From contig PAZC01000040.1 of the NCBI GenBank assembly GCA_002716045.1, positions 1 to 64,000 on the forward strand: a DNA stretch of 64,000 nucleotides. The letters are read 5' to 3'. The stretch is from Opitutia bacterium (GTDB lineage Bacteria > Verrucomicrobiota > Verrucomicrobiia > Opitutales > Seribacteraceae). The notes below the pieces were generated by a model. The model was given only the letters and a program-made list of their open reading frames with translations. It had not been told where the DNA came from and ran no database searches. Below, piece by piece: positions 8,750 through 18,078 of the stretch. Within the stretch, counting starts at the first letter, position 1. Each line of letters starts with the position of its first letter. Position numbers and translations under genes: made by a program.

Positions 8750-10329
8750 TTCTTCTTGGCTTGGCGCACCGCGACCAAGGCGTCGAGCAAACCGGCGCCA
8801 TATTGTGTGTCGTAACCTTTGGGCCCAAGATCGACGGCGGTACTCTCAAGCAGTACCTTGACCTCCCAGGGATTCATCTCGGGATTGGCCGAAAGCACCA
8901 ATGCGGCGACACCAACGCCATGGGGCCCGGAAAAGGAATTTCCTCCGGGGCCGACGACCAAGGAAGCTCCCTCTTCGGCGCTGATCTCCTGCCAACCACG
9001 TGCCTTGGTCTGTCGGCTCGGAGGATAGGTCCACATCGGATATCCGGTGGGGAAAGCGGTGAGGTCCGGCTTGGAAAGAGGTTTCTTCCGAGGATAGTCG
9101 GAAAAGAAAGCAACGTCCTCCCAATAACATGGCCCCTTGCTGCTGAAGGAAACGGTCGCTCGATCCTTAGCTGTCCCGGCCACAGCCACCACGCAGGGAA
9201 TATCCTTTGGCAAACCGATCTGCTTGCCTTTGCCCAAGGCTCTGGGCCCTGCGGCATAATTGCCAGCTCCGCCCATGGATAGGACACCCGCTGCGGAAAG
9301 ATGCTCGAAGGCATTGCGATAGAGTCCGCGAAGGTGTCCCAGCTCGCGACCCACGATCATGAAGCTCATGGAAACGAGGTCCGCATCGTTGAGCAACAGA
9401 TATTCCAAGGCCCGGAGGTCAAAGGATCCCTTGAGCAGCATGAGCTCCGCCTTGGGAGCCACTCCCGTCAACCATTTGCTTTTCGCCGAGGGCCGACCCG
9501 CGATGATACCCGAACAGGCGCTGCCATGTGACATCATTTGATTTGTTTCCTGCACGAATCCACTGTCAGAACTGAAATCATATCCGAAAACATCGTCCAC
9601 CAAACCGTTGCCATCGTCATCCTTGCGGTTGAAGGTTTCCTGCGGATTCTTCCACAAGGCATGAGCCAAGGAAGGGGTGGGTAAAATACCTGAATCGATC
9701 ACCGCAACGGTGACACCTTGGCCAAATGCCTTTTCCTTGCGCCAAGCTTCAGGGGCTTTGATTTCCTTCAAGTTCCAAGGAATCTTAGCATCCCTCCAGT
9801 TAGGATCTGCAGGCTTTTTTTGCCACAATTCGAAGAGGCCCTTCATGGCAATCCTTTGGTCATCACTCATGGGTCTGGGTCTTGTCGCGGGTCGAGCAAA
9901 TCGATTGAGATAGACGAAGGACACAGCCTCATGCTCAGCCAGTTTCTTAATCGCTGACGGCTTTGCGGCACAGACAAATCCATTTACGATCCAGAAACGT
10001 CGGAGTCCGCGAATCCCTCCTTCTTTCTCCAGTTGGGCAACCAACTCCTCGACCTGTTTCCAGGAACCGTCGGCCTTCTTTTGCAACAAGGCAGTAACCT
10101 CCTTGCGGTTTTGCGAACGGGGACGATCAGCATGCTTTTTGCAAAAGTCTTCGTGATCACCCGCCTTGCGAAACAGTTGGTCCTCCATGCGAACGAACAC
10201 GGGACGAAAGGAATCTCCCGTCATGGGGATCGCCTCATCGACCTTGGCCTCGCTTGCCCATGCCGCGGCAAATGCCGACAGCATGGCAAAGACTAAAAGC
10301 ATTCGGCACATGGCGAGGAAACGCCTCAC
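8746..10329 (-). CDS. Subtilisin-like (S8) serine protease, exported
   Basis: A 527-residue S8 peptidase with a GTG start and a signal peptide (RRFLAMCRMLLVFAMLSAFAA). An inhibitor-I9-like propeptide covers about residues 40-145. The catalytic triad is visible: Asp212 in AVIDSGI, His268 in SHGSACSG and Ser465 in GNSFSGPHG. The oxyanion Asn is N357 in GGAGNYA. The usual GTS at the serine is GNS here. It starts 10 bp after the stop of the TlpA-like thioredoxin gene, so the two are probably co-transcribed, and a redox partner for an exported protease is plausible. The substrate is unknown. Confidence 0.9.
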   Translation of the reverse strand: MRRFLAMCRMLLVFAMLSAFAAAWASEAKVDEAIPMTGDSFRPVFVRMEDQLFRKAGDHEDFCKKHADRPRSQNRKEVTALLQKKADGSWKQVEELVAQLEKEGGIRGLRRFWIVNGFVCAAKPSAIKKLAEHEAVSFVYLNRFARPATRPRPMSDDQRIAMKGLFELWQKKPADPNWRDAKIPWNLKEIKAPEAWRKEKAFGQGVTVAVIDSGILPTPSLAHALWKNPQETFNRKDDDGNGLVDDVFGYDFSSDSGFVQETNQMMSHGSACSGIIAGRPSAKSKWLTGVAPKAELMLLKGSFDLRALEYLLLNDADLVSMSFMIVGRELGHLRGLYRNAFEHLSAAGVLSMGGAGNYAAGPRALGKGKQIGLPKDIPCVVAVAGTAKDRATVSFSSKGPCYWEDVAFFSDYPRKKPLSKPDLTAFPTGYPMWTYPPSRQTKARGWQEISAEEGASLVVGPGGNSFSGPHGVGVAALVLSANPEMNPWEVKVLLESTAVDLGPKGYDTQYGAGLLDALVAVRQAKKN

Positions 10330-10339
10330 TGCGGGGAGG

Positions 10340-11161
10340 CTATTGAGCCAAGTATTTCTTCACCTTTTCCTCAAGACCCGAACGGGCATTCTGGTCGACT
10401 AGATTGCCTTCCTTATCGATCAACCACATAGCGGGGATACTCCGGATGCCATGCTCTTGCGCAAGAGCGCTCTTCCATCCCTTGCCGTCGCAAAACTGCA
10501 CCCAAGGCATGTCGTTCTTGGCCACGAAGTCAGTTAGCTTTTTCTCACTGTTGTCGAGAGAAATTCCGACGATCTCAAAACCTTGCTCATGAAGCTCGGC
10601 GTAGGCTTTCTTTACGCTAGGCAACTCACGCACACAGGGACCACACCAAGTGGCCCAAAAATCAATCAGCACCACATTGCCCTTCATCTTGGAAACATCG
10701 ACCTCACGCCCGTCAACGGCAGTGAATTTCATTTCAAAAGGCTTGCCCAAGGCTTCCATTTTCTTGATCTCGCCTTTGGCTTGTCCAACGATTCGGGCAA
10801 TTTTTTCATCAGAGCCCTCCAACGCCGCCAATTGATTCAATATTGCTGTTTTCTTTTCGTTGTCGCTCGTACTGCGAGCAACAAAAGAAAGCATGGCGTA
10901 GGGTATGAATTCCTCGGGGTAATCCTTGATCAAAAGGCGGGCAATGCGCTCCACTTCCTTGACCCCCTCCTTGGGATCTTTCTTCATGGCGGCGCGGGCT
11001 TCGGCATCGAGTTTCTTGAAAACCTCCTGAAATGGAGGCTTGTCTTCAGCGACCTCTTTTCCCTTGGTCTCCTCCTTCTGTGCGGAGAGCAAAGCGGTGG
11101 AAAATAGCATTAGAAAAGCCCCCAACAAGAGGCTTAAAACAGTAGAGGGTGATGATTTCAT
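10340..11161 (-). CDS. TlpA-like thioredoxin-family protein, exported
   Basis: A 273-residue protein with a signal peptide (LLLGAFLMLFSTALLSA), a helical linker of about 100 residues, and a C-terminal TlpA/ResA-type thioredoxin domain. The active site is WATWCGPC (Cys173, Cys176), followed by the family signatures GISLDNSEKKL and IRSIPAMWLID, with the cis-proline. It should act as a thiol-disulfide oxidoreductase outside the cytoplasm. It is the first gene of a likely two-gene unit with the S8 protease. No strong ribosome site is visible. Confidence 0.9.
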   Translation of the reverse strand: MKSSPSTVLSLLLGAFLMLFSTALLSAQKEETKGKEVAEDKPPFQEVFKKLDAEARAAMKKDPKEGVKEVERIARLLIKDYPEEFIPYAMLSFVARSTSDNEKKTAILNQLAALEGSDEKIARIVGQAKGEIKKMEALGKPFEMKFTAVDGREVDVSKMKGNVVLIDFWATWCGPCVRELPSVKKAYAELHEQGFEIVGISLDNSEKKLTDFVAKNDMPWVQFCDGKGWKSALAQEHGIRSIPAMWLIDKEGNLVDQNARSGLEEKVKKYLAQ

Positions 11162-11243
11162 TCAGGCAGAATGCGCCATATCAAATCACAGCGCGAGCAG
11201 AATAAGAGTGGACGCAATTTTAGATTAACTGTGAGTGAATCAA

Positions 11244-12119
11244 TTACTGCGCTTGGTGACTAGATGGGTTGACGACATCAGAAACAGGAGTGCGGGTAGC
11301 AAAGGTAAAGCCCTCCCGAATGGCATAGGAACCTACTCGTCCCTGTATGTCCAAAGCGAGAACACCTAACTGCGAATCCCCTATGTCCTGTTTTTCAACC
11401 ACTCTCCTGATCGCCTGCTCGCAAGCCTCTTGGGGGGATGCTCCGTCCCGCATCAATTGAACCATGAAAAAGGAACTGAGGGCGCGCATGGCTAATTCGC
11501 CGACACCGGTGGCACAGGCCACGCCCACCTCGCCGTCAACGAACAAACCTGCTCCGGCAATGGGTGAATCCCCCACCCTGCCACTCATTTTCCCAGCAAG
11601 GCCGGAAGTTGAGCAAGCACCCGCCAAACGACCGGACGCATCCAAAGCCAAAACCCCCACCGTGTCATGATCCTCGACGTTGGCGATAGGCTTGAAATCT
11701 TCATTTTCCAGGCTCTTTCGCCATCGCTCCTCGGCATATTCCGTAAGCAAGTCTTCTCGCTCGAAGCCCTGCTCCAATGCAAATTGCAAGGCACCTTTGC
11801 CCGTTAGCATGACATGCGGAGTATCCTCCATGACCTTGCGAGCGACTGAGATTGGATGACGCACCTCTCGCAAACAAGAGACTGCGCCGCAATCTCCCTC
11901 ATGATTCATGATCAAGGCATCCAATGTCACTTCGCCTTCACGGTCGGGCAAACCACCAAAACCAACGGAGGTAAAACTAGGGTCAGTCTCGACTGCCCGA
12001 GCTCCTGCCTCTACGGCATCAAGAGAATCACCACCCTCGGAAAGCAAGGCCCAAGCCGCCTCATTCGCGGCTCGCCCATGATTCCAAGTGGAAACAACCA
12101 AAGGACCGGAGGTCATCAT
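11244..12119 (-). CDS. Glycosylasparaginase / isoaspartyl-peptidase family (Ntn hydrolase)
   Basis: A 291-residue N-terminal-nucleophile hydrolase. The self-cleavage site is VEDHDTVGVLALD, where Thr153 would become the N-terminal nucleophile of the beta subunit. It is followed by LAGACSTSGLAGKMSGRVGDSP, the substrate-binding segment of N4-(beta-N-acetylglucosaminyl)-L-asparaginase, and by ATGVGE. The WNHGRAANEAAWALL start is also typical. Many homologues in related bacteria carry signal peptides; this one has none, so it appears cytoplasmic. Two consecutive ATGs (12119, 12116) could start it. It likely removes Asn from GlcNAc-Asn or cleaves related amides. Confidence 0.88.
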   Translation of the reverse strand: MMTSGPLVVSTWNHGRAANEAAWALLSEGGDSLDAVEAGARAVETDPSFTSVGFGGLPDREGEVTLDALIMNHEGDCGAVSCLREVRHPISVARKVMEDTPHVMLTGKGALQFALEQGFEREDLLTEYAEERWRKSLENEDFKPIANVEDHDTVGVLALDASGRLAGACSTSGLAGKMSGRVGDSPIAGAGLFVDGEVGVACATGVGELAMRALSSFFMVQLMRDGASPQEACEQAIRRVVEKQDIGDSQLGVLALDIQGRVGSYAIREGFTFATRTPVSDVVNPSSHQAQ

Positions 12120-12133
12120 ACGCAGGCAGAAAA

Positions 12134-13429
12134 TCAGGGTTTGGGAACAGACGCCAACTGCAGAGGCAAAGGGCCTTTCACCGAGAAACCAAATTCGGGA
12201 TCACCGCGTTCCTCCAAGGTTCGGCAAAGGGAGGAAACGGAAGGGTTTAGGGCTCGATTCACCACCTCGATCCCATTGACGCGCACAATCACGGGCTTGC
12301 TGAAATCAACCAAGCGTTCGTCGAGATAGAGGTTCAGTTCTTCCACTTTGGTAAGCTTTATCTCGATCCGATTATTGTCGCAGGAAGCCTCAACCAATTG
12401 CTTCTTCGAAGGTTTCGGTATTTCCAGCCAAGCGAAACGGCTCACCACTGAATCAGTGGGCTCCCAGACAAGGGTCTTGGGCACAGGGTTACGGATTGCG
12501 GGATACATTATCTTGATATGATCGCGATCCGGCAAACCGCCATGACCATGACCACGCATGAGAAACATTTTCGAAGGGTAAATATCCTTACGAATTCGCA
12601 GTTTTTGAACCTCTTTGTGGAAGGCGATGCAACGCTTGAGACGACCATAAGCCGTGTCTCTCTCCCCTATCATGAAAGTGAAGGGAGTGTTGCGGAGATT
12701 TTTCGGTGAAGATTCGCCGTCTGTGGGAGCAGCGGCAGAACTATGAATGGCGGCAAAGCGATCGGCCATCTTCGGCCCAATCGCGAAGGCACCATACCCA
12801 CCGTGGGAATAACCCATTAGAAAGACTTTGTTTGGATCCACCTCTTCAAAGATCAAGAACTGGCGGATGAGCTTGGCGATCAAAGGATAAACGTACCCCG
12901 TGTAAAACCCATTCCATTCATCGGTTGGGGCGCGCAAAGCGAGGTAAAGATATCCACCCTTTTCAGCATGATCCTTATAATAAAGCTGCATCATCCTCCA
13001 CTGACTGTCGTTTACTTGCTTTGGCGCTCCACCACCTCCATGCATGGCAATGAACAAAGGCCACCCCGAAGCAGGTTTCTTCCCTACCTTTCTCACCACG
13101 TATGGACTCAGGTATTTGCCGGAGGTCACGCGATCCGCCTTGAAATCCTTCTGCAACTCACGGCGAGTTCTGCCTGCTCGATACGCTTCCCAAGCCAAGG
13201 ATCGAATGACCTTCGCATGATCTCCCATGAGATTATCAAAGGACGCCAAGGATCGAAGGCTCTCTGGCGTCGACTGTGGTTGATCAAAGAATTTACGAAG
13301 GGCTTCAGCGACGTCTCGTCCTTGTTTGGTTGAAGTAAAATTTTGGCCGGCAAGATGGTGGCCAATGCAAAAAAATGCGACTAGCAGCAATGCGCTGGAT
13401 CTTCGTATCTCCAATCTGACACCGGCCAT
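12134..13429 (-). CDS. Exported alpha/beta hydrolase (PHB-depolymerase/feruloyl-esterase-like)
   Basis: A 431-residue protein with a signal peptide (SSALLLVAFFCIGHHLAGQ). The hydrolase core shows the oxyanion segment AMHGGGGAP near residue 130, the nucleophile elbow GYSHGGYGAF (Ser near 207) and a late GHGHGG His region. This is the arrangement of LpqC/polyhydroxybutyrate-depolymerase-like esterases. The C-terminal 110 residues form a separate beta-rich segment. It is followed closely by the glycosylasparaginase gene on the same strand (14 bp). The substrate cannot be read from sequence. Confidence 0.8.
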   Translation of the reverse strand: MAGVRLEIRRSSALLLVAFFCIGHHLAGQNFTSTKQGRDVAEALRKFFDQPQSTPESLRSLASFDNLMGDHAKVIRSLAWEAYRAGRTRRELQKDFKADRVTSGKYLSPYVVRKVGKKPASGWPLFIAMHGGGGAPKQVNDSQWRMMQLYYKDHAEKGGYLYLALRAPTDEWNGFYTGYVYPLIAKLIRQFLIFEEVDPNKVFLMGYSHGGYGAFAIGPKMADRFAAIHSSAAAPTDGESSPKNLRNTPFTFMIGERDTAYGRLKRCIAFHKEVQKLRIRKDIYPSKMFLMRGHGHGGLPDRDHIKIMYPAIRNPVPKTLVWEPTDSVVSRFAWLEIPKPSKKQLVEASCDNNRIEIKLTKVEELNLYLDERLVDFSKPVIVRVNGIEVVNRALNPSVSSLCRTLEERGDPEFGFSVKGPLPLQLASVPKP

Positions 13430-13443
13430 TGGATCGCAGGCAA

Positions 13444-13767
13444 TTATTCGATCAAGCGCAAGGCGGACGAGGAAACGTACGCTGTGATTCCCGACTCACT
13501 GGTCACCAAGGAATAACTTCCCGCATCGATCACCAAAGCTACTCGGGTACCCAATTTAAAAGTGCCGTCCGGAGGACGAGCCTGTTGTGGGCCGGTCAGG
13601 TAATAAACAGCGTCAGACGCTGCCACGGAAAGAGGATATGGCCCATTGAATGGCCTACCGAGGACGGAAGGATCAAGCAGAGGCGGTTTGCTCTGTTGCT
13701 CCACCTGGGGAGATGAGCACGAGGCAAACAAAAGAAGAATGGAAATCGGTGAAAGCCAACCTGACAT
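13444..13767 (-). CDS. Small lipoprotein with SH3-like C-terminus
   Basis: A 107-residue protein with a lipoprotein signal, SPISILLLFASC, ending in a lipobox Cys near residue 17. The C-terminal half (GTRVALVIDAGSYSLVTSESGITAYVSSSAL) has the periodicity of a bacterial SH3-like domain. ATG 13767 was chosen over a TTG at 13773. It lies 14 bp upstream of the esterase gene and 41 bp downstream of transketolase, all on the minus strand. Its function is unknown. Confidence 0.7.
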   Translation of the reverse strand: MSGWLSPISILLLFASCSSPQVEQQSKPPLLDPSVLGRPFNGPYPLSVAASDAVYYLTGPQQARPPDGTFKLGTRVALVIDAGSYSLVTSESGITAYVSSSALRLIE

Positions 13768-13808
13768 AACCAAATGGATCAGAAACGAGACTAGATAATC
13801 CGTCCGGT

Positions 13809-15812
13809 TCAGGCCTTCAGGCCAGCAAGCGCCGCTTGCTTGACGATGTTCTCAACCGATAGGCCTAATTCGGACATCACGCTTCCTCCTGGAGCCGAAA
13901 GGCCAAAACGGTCAATTGCAACGATAACGCCATTGGTGCCAACGTACTTGTGCCAAAGATCGCTTACACCGGCTTCAACGGCCATGCGGTTACTACAATT
14001 GCGAGGCAAAACCTCACGCTTGTATTCTTCGTCCTGCCGGTCAAAGCGTTCCATGCATGGCATGGAGACTACTCGGACAGTGTCACCTAACTCATTGGCA
14101 GCATCCAAGGCTAGCGAAAGTTCGCTTCCGGAAGCGAGAATGATGAGTTCAAGTTCATTGGATTCCCTACGAGCCACGTAACCTCCGCGAAGAACGCCAG
14201 CCCTGCGTTCGGCAACAGGAATTTCATTGAGGTTGGGAACTCCTTGGCGTGTCAGCATGAGACCGGTGGGGCCATCGGTTCGCTGGATAGCTGCGACAAA
14301 AGCGGCAGCGGTTTCCTCCGGATCGCCAGGACGTATCACGTCGAGATTCGGTATGAGGCGCAAGGCGCTGGTCGTCTCCACGGGTTGATGGGTGGGACCA
14401 TCCTCGCCAACGGCAACGGAATCGTGCGTCCAAACGTGGAACACGGGCAATCCCGCGAGCGCTGCGATACGGACCGAAGGCCGCATGTAGTCGGAGAATA
14501 CGGCAAAGGTAGCTCCCGAGGCACGGAAGATGCCGTAGTAAGCGAAACCATTCACCATGGCTCCCATCGCATGTTCCCGAATCCCGAAAAGTATGTTGCG
14601 CCCACCTCGGTTATCTCGGGAGAAATCACCTTTTTCCTTGAGGTAATTCTTGGTGGAGCCATGAAGATCTGCCGAACCACTAACCAGCAAAGGCAGGGCA
14701 GTCGCCAAATCGTTGATAATTTGGGCTCCGGCGGCGCGAGTGGCAAGCTTGGCATCCTCTGGAAAGGTTTGCACCCGATCCATCAGGTCGGCCGGCACTT
14801 CACGGGCAAGGCCGCTCGCCAGGAGGCTAGCCTTGTCAGGGTTAGCCGCTTTCCAGGCTTCAAATGTTTGGTTCCAAGCGGAACGCTGCTCCAACAATTG
14901 AGCCTTACGTGTCGAAAAGTAGTTCCTGACCTCCTCGGACACATGGAAGGTTTCCTCGGGCAAACCGAGAGCGGCGCGTGATTCGGCAGCGAACTTGGCG
15001 CCACCTTCCCCATGACCCGCAGCGGTGCCGGCGACCTCGGGGATGCCCTTGGCAATGATTGTCTTAGCCTCGATGAACTTGGGCTTGCCGTTGTCATTGG
15101 CACGAGCTCTGTCAACGGCAGCCGCTATGGCATCCAAGTCGTGACCATCCTCGACACGCTCGACGTCGAAGCCATAGGCAACGAAACGGTCCTGAACACT
15201 TTCGCTTTGGGTGGCATCGGCCATGGCATCAAGCGTGACGTCATTGGAATCATAAATGATTATAAGGTTATCCAGTCCAAGGTGCCCGGCGAGAGAAGCT
15301 GACTCCGCGGCCACGCCTTCCTGCAAACATCCATCGCCAGCGAGGCAAATGACGTGATGGTTGAAGATGCTATGTTCATCGGTATTGAAAGTGAAGGCAG
15401 CCAACTTCGCGGCAACAGCCATACCAACGGAATTCCCAACGCCTTGGCCGAGAGGGCCTGAGGTGCACTCTACGCCCGGTGTCTCACCAAACTCCGGATG
15501 TCCGGGGGTCTTGCTATGCATCTTGCGGAAATTCCGAACCTCCTCAAGCGACAGATCAAAGCCAAGCAGATGGAGCCATGAATAAATAAACATGCTGCCA
15601 TGGCCGGCGGAGAGAACAAAACGATCCCGATTGATCCAGTCGGGATCATCGGGGTCGACGCAAAGAGAGTGCCCGAAGAGAACAGCCCCGATCTCGGCGG
15701 CGCCCAAAGGGAGACCCAGATGACCGGAACTGCATGCGTGAATGGCGTCGATGGCTAAGCCTCGAGCCTGTGAGGCGGCTTGTTGAAGTATTTCTTTGTT
15801 AAGGTCGCTCAT
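13809..15812 (-). CDS. tkt: Transketolase
   Basis: A 667-residue thiamine-diphosphate enzyme of normal transketolase length. Visible signatures are [14 protein letters not shown] near residue 28, the ThDP-binding [19 protein letters not shown] near 160, and the pyrimidine-domain run [19 protein letters not shown] near 465 with the conserved phosphate and His contacts. It transfers two-carbon ketol units in the non-oxidative pentose phosphate pathway in the cytoplasm. No Shine-Dalgarno sequence precedes the ATG. Its upstream same-strand neighbour is an exported protein of unknown function. Confidence 0.96.
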   Translation of the reverse strand: MSDLNKEILQQAASQARGLAIDAIHACSSGHLGLPLGAAEIGAVLFGHSLCVDPDDPDWINRDRFVLSAGHGSMFIYSWLHLLGFDLSLEEVRNFRKMHSKTPGHPEFGETPGVECTSGPLGQGVGNSVGMAVAAKLAAFTFNTDEHSIFNHHVICLAGDGCLQEGVAAESASLAGHLGLDNLIIIYDSNDVTLDAMADATQSESVQDRFVAYGFDVERVEDGHDLDAIAAAVDRARANDNGKPKFIEAKTIIAKGIPEVAGTAAGHGEGGAKFAAESRAALGLPEETFHVSEEVRNYFSTRKAQLLEQRSAWNQTFEAWKAANPDKASLLASGLAREVPADLMDRVQTFPEDAKLATRAAGAQIINDLATALPLLVSGSADLHGSTKNYLKEKGDFSRDNRGGRNILFGIREHAMGAMVNGFAYYGIFRASGATFAVFSDYMRPSVRIAALAGLPVFHVWTHDSVAVGEDGPTHQPVETTSALRLIPNLDVIRPGDPEETAAAFVAAIQRTDGPTGLMLTRQGVPNLNEIPVAERRAGVLRGGYVARRESNELELIILASGSELSLALDAANELGDTVRVVSMPCMERFDRQDEEYKREVLPRNCSNRMAVEAGVSDLWHKYVGTNGVIVAIDRFGLSAPGGSVMSELGLSVENIVKQAALAGLKA

Positions 15813-15889
15813 GAGAAAAAGCGGGAACTAAAGGGAAGTCGCCTTGGATGGCGAGACTTAGATTCGAAAGTTTGGAAAGGGAAAAGAGT

Positions 15890-17089
15890 TTACTTGTTCC
15901 AAACGACGTCCTGAAGGGATAGCTCGACAAGGTTTTCACCTCGCCCGACAGCGATGGGCTTGGACCAAATGGTTACAATTCCAGTCTCGTCATCCTTGTC
16001 GATGCCGATGAGGTAGTAGTCATCTGGCTTCAAGCCGGCAAGTTCCGCCTCCCCCTTGAAATCAGTGAGAACTTTGCTGACTTGCGCCTTGATCAAGACG
16101 GACTTCACGTTGAGAGCCAGTTTCACCCCTTTGCCACCTGCCCGTTTTTCCGACTCGGCCCACAACCGAATCAGTTGACGAACGTCATTGGCAGCCGATG
16201 GATAAGGAATGGCTTCGGTCAAGAGATCCTCGAGTTGACGAGTGGTGAGAAAAAACTCCGAAGCGAAAGCTGGTCTTTGAGAACCATCGGGCAAGGGCAC
16301 CTTGGCCGCAACCCGCAAAGTGCCTTGATCGGGCAGAACCTGATCGTTCGATTGAACAGCAACCAAAGGAGAAAGGGGCGGCTCGATGAGTACTTGCGGG
16401 GTCGACAAGGCTTGAGGAGAAACAGCGGAAGGCAAAGAGGCGGAGTCTGGATTGGGGAGCGCTGGAATAGGTAGATTCAAAGTGGAAGAAGCGGGAGGAC
16501 TAATTATAGATTTGGGTTGAGCCTCGGTGCGTAAACTTTCCAAGAAAGCAATACCCTTTCGCAAATCCTCTTCAGATGGAGGATTGACAAGCATGCGAGC
16601 CTTGAGGGCAATCTCGTCAACGGAATTGGAAGCTTCCTCCGATAGCCGAGCAATGTATTGATCAACGGCATCCTGATCTTCGTTATTTTCAGTTTCATCC
16701 GTGGGGTTCCTTGAAAAACCTGGGGCAACCAACAAATCAGAACCCACTTCCTTGTCATGCGATTTCGGGAAAGCCTCATGAGCAAGATCGGGGTGTTCGA
16801 TTAGATCCTGCAGGGAATGCCAATTCGACTTAGCCGAATCAATCCACGAAAAAATATTAGCTGCCCGCGGATAAAACAAGGGGGGCTTGCTTAGCAAACG
16901 GTCATAGGAAGGCAAACCGAGTTGGTCGGCGTCATCCAAGCGGAAAGGAGCCTCAATATAGTGAGGAGGGACGACCGGAACGGTCTCCTGAGCTGGGGCA
17001 GTCTCATCGGCAAAAGTCGGCAAACAGGCAAACAAGGCAGATACAGCAAGAATCTCGATCACGGGAAATAACCGATTAATAATGCGCAT
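15890..17089 (-). CDS. Exported protein of unknown function with C-terminal beta-sandwich-like domain
   Basis: I do not recognise this protein. The ATG at 17089 gives a signal peptide (FPVIEILAVSALFACLPTFA) and about 399 residues. Upstream in-frame starts reach 17203 but would place a long extension before it. The middle is Pro/Ser-rich and low in complexity (about residues 175-260). The last 100 residues (VLTDFKGEAELAGLKPDDYYLIGID ending in VELSLQDVVWNK, split here by residues not listed) resemble a transthyretin- or carboxypeptidase-regulatory-like beta-sandwich. It sits between transketolase and the divergent Gld-like transporter operon. No function is proposed. Confidence 0.72.
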   Translation of the reverse strand: MRIINRLFPVIEILAVSALFACLPTFADETAPAQETVPVVPPHYIEAPFRLDDADQLGLPSYDRLLSKPPLFYPRAANIFSWIDSAKSNWHSLQDLIEHPDLAHEAFPKSHDKEVGSDLLVAPGFSRNPTDETENNEDQDAVDQYIARLSEEASNSVDEIALKARMLVNPPSEEDLRKGIAFLESLRTEAQPKSIISPPASSTLNLPIPALPNPDSASLPSAVSPQALSTPQVLIEPPLSPLVAVQSNDQVLPDQGTLRVAAKVPLPDGSQRPAFASEFFLTTRQLEDLLTEAIPYPSAANDVRQLIRLWAESEKRAGGKGVKLALNVKSVLIKAQVSKVLTDFKGEAELAGLKPDDYYLIGIDKDDETGIVTIWSKPIAVGRGENLVELSLQDVVWNK

Positions 17090-17165
17090 GGGTTTAAAAC
17101 GCCTCATCTCAAGTGATGCAAACAAGTGCAAAAGGATATACTGCATTTTCTCGTTATAAGCGCTT

Positions 17166-17193
17166 TTGCCAAGGTTTTTTTCTTGATTAAAAT
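17166..17193 (+). promoter_or_regulatory. Candidate sigma-70 promoter for the Gld-like ABC operon
   Basis: TTGCCA (17166-17171) and TAAAAT (17188-17193) are separated by 16 bases in the AT-rich divergent gap before 17298. This would give a leader of roughly 95 bases. It is a pattern match only. Confidence 0.3.
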
Positions 17194-17297
17194 GGAAAGA
17201 CAATTTTTTGAGAAGAGTTCAATACCCTAAGAAAGTCTTTGTTTCACATAGAAGATAGAAGGAAATTCTTTCTGCATCTTGTTCCACAAATAACATT

Positions 17298-18035
17298 ATG
17301 AGTGACGACATAAGCACAGGAAACAGCTCAATCATGATAGAAGCGATTGGATTGAGCAAATATTATGGGAAATTCAAAGCCGTGGAGGATTTGAATTTCA
17401 AAGTTCGCGAAGGCGAAATCGTCGCCTTCCTTGGTCCAAATGGCGCCGGCAAAAGCACAACCATGAAAATGCTCACGGGCTATTTGGCACCATCAGCGGG
17501 CGAAGCATGGATTTGTGGTGAAAACGTCTTGGAAAACCGCATGGCGTCAGCCAATCGAATCGGGTACCTTCCTGAAAATGGGCCGCTTTACGAAGAAATG
17601 ACCCCTTTGGATCTTCTGGATTTTTTTGGCAATGCCCGCGGCATGGACGCAGATCGATTGGAAGCACGCATCGAAAAGGTTATCGCCCAATGTTCCCTTA
17701 ATACTGTAATGAACAAGCCAATCGGCAAGCTATCACGAGGATATCGCCAGCGCGTGGGCATGGCGAACGTTCTCCTGCATGAACCTGACGTACTCATTAT
17801 GGATGAACCAACTGCCGGACTGGATCCAAACCAAATACTGGAAGTGCGAAGCACCATCAAGAAACTCGGAAAAACCGTGCTGCTTTCCACTCATATCCTA
17901 CAGGAAGTTCGCGAAATGGCGGACCGTATTCTCCTCATCAACGAAGGCAGATTGATCTTCGAAGGAAAGCCCGAGGACTTGAGAGAAGAGTCATCCTTGG
18001 ATTCCTGGTTCCGCAATCAGACGGCAGCCGCATAG
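17298..18035 (+). CDS. ABC transporter ATP-binding protein, GldA-like
   Basis: A 245-residue ABC ATPase. Walker A is GPNGAGKST (residues 46-54), the signature is LSRGYRQRVGMA near 144, and Walker B is VLIMDEPTAGLDP near 165, followed by the H-loop STHIL. Similarity runs to the GldA/CcmA/NatA class that pairs with ABC-2 permeases. The next gene encodes its membrane partner. In Flavobacterium GldA-GldF-GldG are needed for gliding and surface polysaccharide. Here gliding genes are not seen, so the exported substrate is unknown. A second ATG at 17334 is possible. Confidence 0.92.
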   Translation: MSDDISTGNSSIMIEAIGLSKYYGKFKAVEDLNFKVREGEIVAFLGPNGAGKSTTMKMLTGYLAPSAGEAWICGENVLENRMASANRIGYLPENGPLYEEMTPLDLLDFFGNARGMDADRLEARIEKVIAQCSLNTVMNKPIGKLSRGYRQRVGMANVLLHEPDVLIMDEPTAGLDPNQILEVRSTIKKLGKTVLLSTHILQEVREMADRILLINEGRLIFEGKPEDLREESSLDSWFRNQTAAA

Positions 18036-18078
18036 GCCAACCGCTCACAATGACCTTTGAACTTCAATTTTTGAAATC

